DNA of 14,396 nucleotides from Cellvibrionales bacterium UBA4495. Its GTDB lineage: Bacteria > Pseudomonadota > Gammaproteobacteria > Pseudomonadales > Porticoccaceae. The notes below the pieces were generated by a model, which saw nothing but the letters and a program-made list of their open reading frames with translations, was not told the DNA's origin and made no database searches. Numbering within the stretch: position 1 is the stretch's first letter; every line of letters begins with the position of its first letter. The position numbers were made by a program, and so were the translations under genes. Positions 6,067-11,956 of the stretch are shown in pieces. The stretch covers positions 2,268 to 16,663 of the forward strand of contig DGNJ01000111.1 in assembly GCA_002388905.1 (NCBI GenBank). Reading direction: 5' to 3'.

Positions 6067-7455
6067 CTATTTGGTCATTACCTTGTGATACTGCAGCCAC
6101 CAGGTCCACTGCGCATCGTCCTTCGACAGGCCTGCGAATACCTTGGCCTTGTCGGGCCAGCCCTCGGGCCGTTTTTCGCCGGCGATGGCCTGGTACTTCA
6201 GGGTTTCGGTCATGCCCATCGCGCCACGGGCGGCATCGGTCATATGCGGCCAGGTGTCGGAATCGTCCTGCTCGATCAAGCCCGATGTCCCCCCTGTCTG
6301 TACCGCGGCGGAACGCATGGCCTTCTTGACCTCGTCGGGTGTGTCCTTTTCGGCGAAAAACCAGGTGACCCACTGGAACTTGTCCGGGCCCTTGGGGTTG
6401 ATGGCGTGCATCAGCAGGCCCGAACCCAGGGTGCCGTCGGGCAGCGGCGCATAGATGAACAGGATATTGATATTGGGGAACATGTTACCCACCTGGGGCG
6501 GGGCCATGGACGCCACGTAGAGCTGGTCCTTGGACAGGCGCTTGAACATCTCCTCCTTCATCTGATCGGTGACAATGCCCGGGGGCGGCAGCTTCCGGAG
6601 CCGGTCCTCCACGGTCAGGTCTTCAAACTTCTCCTTGCCGATCAGCATGCGGAAGGTCTGGGCCGCCGAAATGCAGCGCAGGGCATTGCCCCGGTCGGCG
6701 ACATTGATGCCGGTCATGATGGGGATGAACTCCTCGGTCACCTCGCCGTCGCTGCCGAAGTTGCCGATATCGAACTGGGACCGGTGCAGGGTCAGCGTGT
6801 GGAAGCCGTCGCAGGCCGCCTGTTCGCCGGCGGTCTTCCAGTTGGCCGGAATCGTCAGCCGCTGGGGAGGGCCCATGACCTCCAGGCCACCCTCGGTTTT
6901 GCCAAACATGATGTCGTAGTAGAACTTCATTTCCCCCAGCTGTTCTTCCAGAGGCGCCGCTTCGGCGTCCCAGTTGGCGAAAATCAGGCCGTGAAACAAC
7001 TCCACCTTTGCCTTTTTCAGGCCCAGCTTTTCCTTGGGGTAGATCTCGCCGTGCATTTTCTCCTTCTCGAGGGGCGCACCCACAAAGCTGCCGTCGGGAC
7101 GGAACGCCCAGCCGTGGTAAATACACTTGTGGACCTGCGTATTACCCGCCTCGGCGGTGCACACGTGCATGCCCCGGTGAGGACACACATTGAGATTGAC
7201 GTGGATATCACCCTGACGGTCCCGGGTAACGATGACTTCATCTTCGGCCATGTCCCTGACCACGTAATCGCCGGATTTGGGGATTTCCGACTCGTGCCCC
7301 ACCAACAACCAACTTTTGGTGAAAATTTTCTCCATCTCGATACGGTACAGGTCCGGATCGTGCATGGTGCTCAGGGAGACCTCCCGGGTGTCGAGATTGA
7401 AGAGATCCTCGATCCGGGTGCCATCCGGTAAAGTGTGCTTGGCCTTGGTTAACAT
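6067..7455 (-). CDS. Rieske ring-hydroxylating dioxygenase, alpha (large) subunit
   Basis: A 462-residue catalytic subunit that would use electrons from a ferredoxin and O2 to dihydroxylate an aromatic or related ring. The Rieske [2Fe-2S] ligands are C91-P-H93 and C111-I-Y-H114 (CxH-X17-CxxH). The mononuclear iron site is D216, H219 and H224 in ACDGFHTLTLH, preceded by NWK (205-207), and the third ligand is in EQDD (395-398). Presence of a beta-subunit gene downstream places it with the naphthalene/biphenyl-type alpha3-beta3 oxygenases; the substrate cannot be inferred. A GTG at 7470 could extend the frame by five codons, but that GTG overlaps the ribosome site; ATG at 7455 sits seven bases after GAGGAG and is preferred. 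No ferredoxin or reductase gene is seen in the window. All motifs are intact. Confidence 0.95.
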   Translation of the reverse strand: MLTKAKHTLPDGTRIEDLFNLDTREVSLSTMHDPDLYRIEMEKIFTKSWLLVGHESEIPKSGDYVVRDMAEDEVIVTRDRQGDIHVNLNVCPHRGMHVCTAEAGNTQVHKCIYHGWAFRPDGSFVGAPLEKEKMHGEIYPKEKLGLKKAKVELFHGLIFANWDAEAAPLEEQLGEMKFYYDIMFGKTEGGLEVMGPPQRLTIPANWKTAGEQAACDGFHTLTLHRSQFDIGNFGSDGEVTEEFIPIMTGINVADRGNALRCISAAQTFRMLIGKEKFEDLTVEDRLRKLPPPGIVTDQMKEEMFKRLSKDQLYVASMAPPQVGNMFPNINILFIYAPLPDGTLGSGLLMHAINPKGPDKFQWVTWFFAEKDTPDEVKKAMRSAAVQTGGTSGLIEQDDSDTWPHMTDAARGAMGMTETLKYQAIAGEKRPEGWPDKAKVFAGLSKDDAQWTWWLQYHKVMTK

Positions 7456-7462
7456 GACACAA

Positions 7463-7468
7463 CTCCTC
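7463..7468 (-). promoter_or_regulatory. Ribosome binding site fixing the dioxygenase alpha start
   Basis: GAGGAG on the minus strand lies seven bases before the ATG at 7455. It overlaps the alternative GTG at 7470-7468 and so rules against that longer start. Confidence 0.8.
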
Positions 7469-7529
7469 ACTTGGGTTATCGCCGTTGCCGATACAAATCC
7501 GCTTCTTTCGGCGTGATCTTCGCCACCTG

Positions 7530-7551
7530 ATACATATTGAACAATTTGTAT
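7530..7551. promoter_or_regulatory. Near-perfect 22-bp palindrome, candidate operator of the dioxygenase operon
   Basis: On the plus strand ATACATATTG (7530-7539), AA, CAATTTGTAT (7542-7551) is a dyad with one mismatched pair out of ten. It lies about 75-96 bases upstream of the dioxygenase start. An extra half-site ATACAAAT occurs at 7491-7498. The size and symmetry resemble operators of dimeric regulators such as TetR or GntR types; the regulator is unknown. Confidence 0.55.
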
Positions 7552-7604
7552 TCATTTTGTGCTTTTCACAGTCCAACGATAACGCCATTTACGGCGACCG
7601 TTCC

Positions 7605-7618
7605 TTGATCGAAATCAA
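7605..7618. promoter_or_regulatory. Perfect FNR/Anr-type box
   Basis: TTGATCGAAATCAA matches the FNR/Anr/Dnr consensus TTGAT-N4-ATCAA at all ten fixed positions. It is centred about 156 bases upstream of the dioxygenase start and about 143 bases downstream of the TonB receptor's stop, so only the dioxygenase operon could be its target. The 7471-7754 region otherwise holds regulatory sequence and a terminator but no gene. Confidence 0.45.
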
Positions 7619-7665
7619 GTGGAGAGTAGTTGTCGAACGGAGTCGAGCGCACAAATCAACCGCCG

Positions 7666-7704
7666 AAAAAAGGACAGGGGCGACCCTTTCAGGTCGCCCC
7701 TGTC
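7666..7704 (-). terminator. Intrinsic terminator after the TonB-dependent receptor
   Basis: On the minus strand a perfect 13-bp stem (GACAGGGGCGACC, arms 7692-7704 and 7673-7685) with a six-base loop is followed by CTTTTTT. It begins about 50 bases after the receptor stop at 7755 and separates it from the dioxygenase operon, which must therefore have its own promoter. Confidence 0.93.
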
Positions 7705-7754
7705 TTGCCATCCGCCAGCGGGAAGTCCCGAACCGGCGGCTATGAGGGTACGGG

Positions 7755-10106
7755 TTACCGCGCCTCGGCACCGAAACGGTAACGGATGCTCATGCCGTAG
7801 ACCCGGGGCTCGTTGTAAAGAACCGAGCGCACGGGCATGCTGCGGGTGGACAGCGAACTGCTGATCACCGCCTCCTCGTCGGCGAGGTTGCGCACCCAGG
7901 CGCCCACGTCCCAGGTACTGCCCATCACTGAGTTCCAGTCAAAGCGCATGCTGATCAGGTCGTACTCGTCCGTGGTGTAGTCCGTGAACTGCAGGGAATC
8001 CGACCAGAAATAATCCAGGTTGTAGACCATCTCACCGAGACTCGGATCCACCGGCAAACGGTAGCGAAGATTGGCCGTATAGGTCAGTTCCGGCTGATAA
8101 TAGAAGGGAATTTCGTTGTCGCCGGCGCTGGCGTAGATCTCGATGGCCGGATCCGGGGAAAATTCGTCCGTCTTCTGGTCAACCACAGTGGCGGTGATTC
8201 CCATGCTCAGGTTCTCCGTGGGCAACAGCACCAGTTCCATCTCGCCACCGTCGACAATGGTATCGCCTAGATTGGCCAGGATTACCGTCAGGTTGGGATC
8301 ATTGCTGGGATCGCAGTCGCCGTCCGGGGAGGCCGGCTGGACCGGGTTGGCGGGATTACAGGTGGGCAGGGTCTGAATCCCGTTGATCACCGACTGAGCA
8401 TCCTTGGTTTTGGCGCGGAAGACCGACAGGTTCAGGCGTCCGCCCACATCGCCGATGGTCCAGTCCGAGCGCATGCCCAGTTCCACATCGATCACCTCGT
8501 CGGGTTCGAAGAATTGCACGGGCTTGAGCCCCTCGCCAAAGGACGGCGTGTTGATGCCACCCGCCCGGTAACCCTTGCGACCGGAGGCGTAGAGGAACAG
8601 GTTGTCGTTAACCTGGTAGTCCAGGCCAATAATCCAGGTATCGGACTCGCTGTCCGTGCTCAGGTCCGCCACTGTACTCGACACGAAAGTGGAGCTTTCG
8701 GGACAAACGTCGAGATCCAGTTGATAGGGCGCCGAGTCCTCCCCGGCCCCGGCACAGGTGGCATACTCATCCCAGGTGTAGCGATATCCCAGGTTCAGGC
8801 TCAACCCATTCACCCAGTCGGAGAGGTCGATGCTGGCATTGGCGAACAGGGCCTTACTCTGCTGCTCGTTGAGGGAGTAGCTGAAACGCCCCGCGGGGCT
8901 GAAGAAAAAGTCCAGGTCCGAACCGAAGGGTCCGAAGGGCTTGCTCTCCAGATAAAAGGCGCCCAGCAGCCAGTTCACCTTTTCGTCGAGCATCGAGCCC
9001 TTGAGCTGGATTTCATTGCTCAACTGTTCGTCGGTGTAGACATTGTGGGCGGAGATAAAGCCGATGGGTCCGGCGGAGCCGTCTGTATTAACCTCGTTGA
9101 TCCATTCCAGTTCGCGATAACCGAAAATATTGGTAAGAGTCATGTTCCCGAAGCGGATTTCCGTCCGGTTGAAAAAGCCCTCGATATCCACGTCGCTCTG
9201 GGGCCGGTAGCTGCCGTAATCCACTTTCCAGGGGCCCAGGGCGGCCTGCCGTGCCGCGGCCTGGCGTGCGAATGCTTCCAGTGCCGGACCGTATATGGCC
9301 ACCGCCGAGGTGGTTTCCACGATGCGGGGTGCCGAGCCGGTCTGGCGCTGCTTGCGATAATCGTAAATGAAGGTGTTTTCGAAATTCTCCGTGGGCTCCC
9401 ACAACAGGGAGACGCGAACATTATCGGAATGCAGATCTTCCAGATCATGACTGCTGCCGACATTCTCGATCAGGCCGTCGCGGCGGTCGAAATAGGCCGC
9501 CACCCGCAAGGCCAGCTTCTGGTCGACAAGCGGGATATTGACGGCCCCTTCGTAGGTATTGAGGTTGTAGTTGCCGAAATTGGTGTCCAGATAGCCGCCG
9601 AACTCATAGGTGGGTTCATTGGGGTAGGTCAGAATGGCTCCCCCCGTGGTGTTCCGGCCGAAAAGGGTCCCCTGGGGACCTTTCAGCACCTGTACGCTGC
9701 GGATATCGTAGGATGGAGTCGAACTGGCCCAGGTGGACAGGGGCACATCGGCGAAATAGGTAAGAACCCCCGGCTGCCCGGCACCCGCTACCGGTCGTCC
9801 CTGGCCGCGAATCGAATAGATGGCGTTCTCCTGCGGCCCGGCGCCACCCATGTAAACCCCCGGCACCGAATACATCAGGTCCTTGAGCAGGATAAAGGAT
9901 TCCTCCCGCATGTCCTCACCGCTATAAGCATGCATGGTGACAGGTACGGTCTGCTTGCTCTCCTGCACACGCCTGGCGCTGACCAGAATCTCCTCGATTT
10001 GCCGGGCGGAGCTGCTGCCGTCCGCGGCCTGGGAAAACAGCGGTGCCGCCAACAGCGGCAAAACCAGCGCCTTTTTGGCCTTTTGGGTGAATCGCTCTGT
10101 AATCAT
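7755..10106 (-). CDS. TonB-dependent outer-membrane receptor
   Basis: A 783-residue TonB-dependent receptor, expected to import a large or hydrophobic ligand through the outer membrane using TonB-ExbBD energy. A signal peptide is visible (basic MITERFTQKAKK, then a hydrophobic stretch, likely cleavage after SQA near residue 27). A TonB-box-like IEEILVSARR follows (37-46), then the plug with SIRGQG (98-103) and VLKGPQGTLFGRNTTGGAI (140-158). The rest is a beta-barrel with alternating patterns and aspartate-rich loops. Two cysteine pairs in loop-like segments (CAGAGEDSAPYQLDLDVC, and TLPTCNPANP paired with DGDCDPSN) may form disulphides. The last strand ends YRF followed by five extra residues, GAEAR, instead of a terminal aromatic. 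AGGGGA precedes the ATG. It lies 65 bases after the epoxide-hydrolase-like gene, probably in one transcript. Its type is common in catabolic gene clusters; no iron-siderophore marker is nearby. Confidence 0.95.
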   Translation of the reverse strand: MITERFTQKAKKALVLPLLAAPLFSQAADGSSSARQIEEILVSARRVQESKQTVPVTMHAYSGEDMREESFILLKDLMYSVPGVYMGGAGPQENAIYSIRGQGRPVAGAGQPGVLTYFADVPLSTWASSTPSYDIRSVQVLKGPQGTLFGRNTTGGAILTYPNEPTYEFGGYLDTNFGNYNLNTYEGAVNIPLVDQKLALRVAAYFDRRDGLIENVGSSHDLEDLHSDNVRVSLLWEPTENFENTFIYDYRKQRQTGSAPRIVETTSAVAIYGPALEAFARQAAARQAALGPWKVDYGSYRPQSDVDIEGFFNRTEIRFGNMTLTNIFGYRELEWINEVNTDGSAGPIGFISAHNVYTDEQLSNEIQLKGSMLDEKVNWLLGAFYLESKPFGPFGSDLDFFFSPAGRFSYSLNEQQSKALFANASIDLSDWVNGLSLNLGYRYTWDEYATCAGAGEDSAPYQLDLDVCPESSTFVSSTVADLSTDSESDTWIIGLDYQVNDNLFLYASGRKGYRAGGINTPSFGEGLKPVQFFEPDEVIDVELGMRSDWTIGDVGGRLNLSVFRAKTKDAQSVINGIQTLPTCNPANPVQPASPDGDCDPSNDPNLTVILANLGDTIVDGGEMELVLLPTENLSMGITATVVDQKTDEFSPDPAIEIYASAGDNEIPFYYQPELTYTANLRYRLPVDPSLGEMVYNLDYFWSDSLQFTDYTTDEYDLISMRFDWNSVMGSTWDVGAWVRNLADEEAVISSSLSTRSMPVRSVLYNEPRVYGMSIRYRFGAEAR

Positions 10107-10171
10107 GGCATATCCCCTTTTCTGTTTTATTTATCTGTCAATATCCGGATGAAAAGCTGTGCCGGCGGGAA

Positions 10172-10600
10172 TCAATCCCCGCCGATGGTTTTTTCCATTT
10201 CCTCGAAGGAGTGACCGTGTTGCTTCATATTGTTGTAAACATCCAGGTATTCGCGCCAGGCGCTGATCTTCCCTTCACCGTTGACCTCGAACACCGCCAC
10301 CAGCGGAATGGGGACCCAGTTGCCGCCGCGCAGCGAGTAATCACAGCGCTCGGTAAACACCACATTGCCGGCGGTGGCGACATTGAGCATGTCGTGTTTC
10401 TGGTCATCCACCTTTTTGGTCATATTCTCGATGGCCTCCACGATGGCGGCCCTGCCGCGGACCGGCTCGAATGTCGGCACCACCATCTGGTAGGAGGCGT
10501 CTTCCGCCAGGGGCGCCATCGCGGCATCAATATCCGGCGGCCAGCCATTTTCGAACTGGGCGATAAACCCGAGCACGATGTTTTCGTTATCCGTCGTCAT
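10172..10600 (-). CDS. Limonene-epoxide-hydrolase/SnoaL-like (NTF2-fold) protein
   Basis: A 142-residue single-domain protein resembling limonene-1,2-epoxide hydrolases: FIAQFENGWPPDIDAAMAPL (12-31), Tyr37, a VRGRAAI turn (47-53), FTERCDYSL and FEVNGEGKISAWREYLDVY (104-122). The catalytic Asp-Arg-Asp of the family appears to be present as Arg85, Asp87 and Asp120. The Tyr-x-Asn pair that holds the nucleophilic water reads Tyr37-Gln-Met39, so the Asn is replaced. It may hydrolyse an epoxide, or be a related SnoaL-like isomerase or binding protein. GTGAGGAT lies directly before the ATG at 10600. It is the first gene of a probable operon with the TonB receptor. In proximity to a Rieske oxygenase, an epoxide or other reactive oxidation intermediate would be a sensible substrate, but this is inference. 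Confidence 0.82.
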   Translation of the reverse strand: MTTDNENIVLGFIAQFENGWPPDIDAAMAPLAEDASYQMVVPTFEPVRGRAAIVEAIENMTKKVDDQKHDMLNVATAGNVVFTERCDYSLRGGNWVPIPLVAVFEVNGEGKISAWREYLDVYNNMKQHGHSFEEMEKTIGGD

Positions 10601-10645
10601 ATCCTCACCTTTTCCAGCATCTGTCGGCAGTGTATTTCATGCCCC

Positions 10646-10673
10646 AGTATGGAGAGGCGCGCTGGCAGTGCAA
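10646..10673 (-). promoter_or_regulatory. Candidate sigma70 promoter for the epoxide-hydrolase-like/TonB receptor operon
   Basis: On the minus strand TTGCAC (10668-10673) and CATACT (10646-10651) are spaced by 16 bp and lie about 45-70 bases upstream of the start at 10600. Each box is a fair match. No gene is seen in the 10601-10777 gap. Confidence 0.4.
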
Positions 10674-10703
10674 GATGACGGGATATCGCTCAAGCGTGTC
10701 TTT

Positions 10704-10717
10704 ATATTGTTCAGTTT
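10704..10717. promoter_or_regulatory. Operator-like motif shared with the dioxygenase upstream region
   Basis: ATATTGTTCAGTTT here matches ATATTGAACAATTT at 7534-7547, the core of the dioxygenase palindrome, at 11 of 14 positions, with the two central bases accounting for two of the differences. It lies just upstream of the candidate promoter at 10646-10673. A shared binding site for one regulator is an inference. Confidence 0.35.
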
Positions 10718-10777
10718 CATAAAACACCCATAAAGCGCACGGCATTGACCCATAGCAGCGGCGTATTGTCCGGCGCC

Positions 10778-11686
10778 CTATGAGCCGGCGGCGGAACGGC
10801 GAAATTCCAGCGGCGTCATCCCCATGGTTTTCCGGAATGCGGCAACAAAGGCGGCGGCACTGGCAAAGTCGCACTCGTAGGCTATCTGCTTGATCAAGAG
10901 GTCGGTACTTAGCAGCAGGGACTGCGCCCTCTTTATCCTCACTCCAGCCAGGTAGGCACGAAGGGTGGTTCCAGTGGCGTTGCGATAGAGTGTCGATAAA
11001 CGGCGGCTGTTCATGCCGCAGACGGAGGCAATTTCCTCGATACAGGGGATCCCCCCTGACGATTCCACGTAATCGTGAAGCCGCTGCACGGCACGCCCGG
11101 ACATTCTTCCGGCGTTTCGGGCCCGCCCGTCTTTCTGGCCGGCAAAACAGCCGAGCAATTCAATGGCCAGGGACTTCATGCTCAACTCGACCTGTAGCTT
11201 GGGGGCCACCCCGGGAGAGAGGATTTCCTCGGCAATACGGCGCATACCCATGACCAGGTAGGGATTCTGAAGATTGATACGCGCCTCGGTGGCCAGTTCG
11301 AAAAGTTTGCGTGGAATCGGGCTGTCCCGGAGCAGCTCTTCGAAATCCACGTGGCAGTAAATGGAACGTTGCCTGCCGGGTGACCAGCGACACAAAAGCG
11401 GCACCCCTGCGGGAACGAAGGTAACTCCCTGCACATCGAAAGCCTGCGCGGCAGTGGCATCCGGACTATTCCGGATAACCAGCTCACAGTCCTTTTCGAG
11501 AATCAATTCCAGAACATTGGTATTGGGGCGGAAAATCACCTCGCCACTATCGGGTCGCCGTGTGGTCTGTATGCGGATGGCATAACCCCTGCCGCTCGCG
11601 CTGGCTTCGGCCGGGCACTCGAATAGCTGGCCCGCTTCGCTCACCACTGGCTGGCGGTGCAGCGCCGTTTCGATCTTAGAGTTCAT
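10778..11686 (-). CDS. AraC-family transcriptional regulator
   Basis: A 302-residue regulator with a C-terminal AraC/XylS DNA-binding domain. The first helix-turn-helix covers about 215-238 (CIEEIASVCGMNSRRLSTLYRNATG) and the second about 263-295 with IKQIAYECDFASAAAF and FRKTMGMTPLEFRR, the family's most conserved segment. The N-terminal 190 residues are probably a ligand-sensing or dimerisation domain that I cannot assign; the arrangement resembles AraC regulators with an AraC-binding-like domain used in catabolic pathways. It lies directly upstream of, and reads in the same direction as, the epoxide-hydrolase-like/TonB receptor operon and is the obvious candidate activator of this locus. 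GGGGGGCG precedes the ATG. No damage is seen. Confidence 0.93.
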   Translation of the reverse strand: MNSKIETALHRQPVVSEAGQLFECPAEASASGRGYAIRIQTTRRPDSGEVIFRPNTNVLELILEKDCELVIRNSPDATAAQAFDVQGVTFVPAGVPLLCRWSPGRQRSIYCHVDFEELLRDSPIPRKLFELATEARINLQNPYLVMGMRRIAEEILSPGVAPKLQVELSMKSLAIELLGCFAGQKDGRARNAGRMSGRAVQRLHDYVESSGGIPCIEEIASVCGMNSRRLSTLYRNATGTTLRAYLAGVRIKRAQSLLLSTDLLIKQIAYECDFASAAAFVAAFRKTMGMTPLEFRRSAAGS

Positions 11687-11742
11687 TACGCCCCCCGTGC
11701 AGGGATTTCGGACCCATCGTCGGATTGCCTGCGTGTGGCCTT

Positions 11743-11770
11743 ATCATATGAACAGGGCATCCGGCAGTAA
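11743..11770 (-). promoter_or_regulatory. Candidate promoter of the AraC gene
   Basis: On the minus strand TTACTG (11765-11770) and TATGAT (11743-11748) with a 16-bp spacer lie about 57-84 bases before the AraC start, a fair sigma70 match. Confidence 0.4.
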
Positions 11771-11856
11771 CCGCACAGCCCAACCGCTGCGGATCCCGGG
11801 ACCGATTATTATTCGCTGTCTTAAATCAGACTATACCAACAACAGGGAATAGATCA

Positions 11857-11886
11857 ATGTCCCCGGAGCGGCAGACTCGGGGACAT
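11857..11886. repeat. 9-bp inverted repeat between the molybdopterin enzyme and AraC genes
   Basis: ATGTCCCCG (11857-11865) pairs exactly with CGGGGACAT (11878-11886) across 12 bases. It lies about 70 bases after the molybdopterin-enzyme stop. No proper T-tract follows on the minus strand, so it is a weak terminator candidate or an operator. No gene is seen in the 11687-11956 gap. Confidence 0.45.
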
Positions 11887-11956
11887 GGCGTCCCGGCGAT
11901 GGGGACGACGGACGGACCGGGAAATGCAAGCAGCCCCCAGAGTTCCGGGACGCCCT

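Noticed and set aside
6085..7431. 448-codon plus-strand open frame
   Set aside because: Antisense shadow of the Rieske alpha subunit.
7456..7470. GTG start extending the dioxygenase alpha subunit by five codons
   Set aside because: The GTG overlaps the GAGGAG ribosome site that serves the ATG at 7455.
7589..7771. 60-codon minus-strand open frame between the receptor and the dioxygenase
   Set aside because: It spans the intrinsic terminator and the receptor's end, with no domain and no ribosome site.
8514..10214. 566-codon plus-strand open frame
   Set aside because: Antisense shadow of the TonB receptor, with no recognisable domain.
10605..10874. 89-codon minus-strand open frame
   Set aside because: It overlaps the end of the AraC gene in another frame and the promoter region of the next operon.
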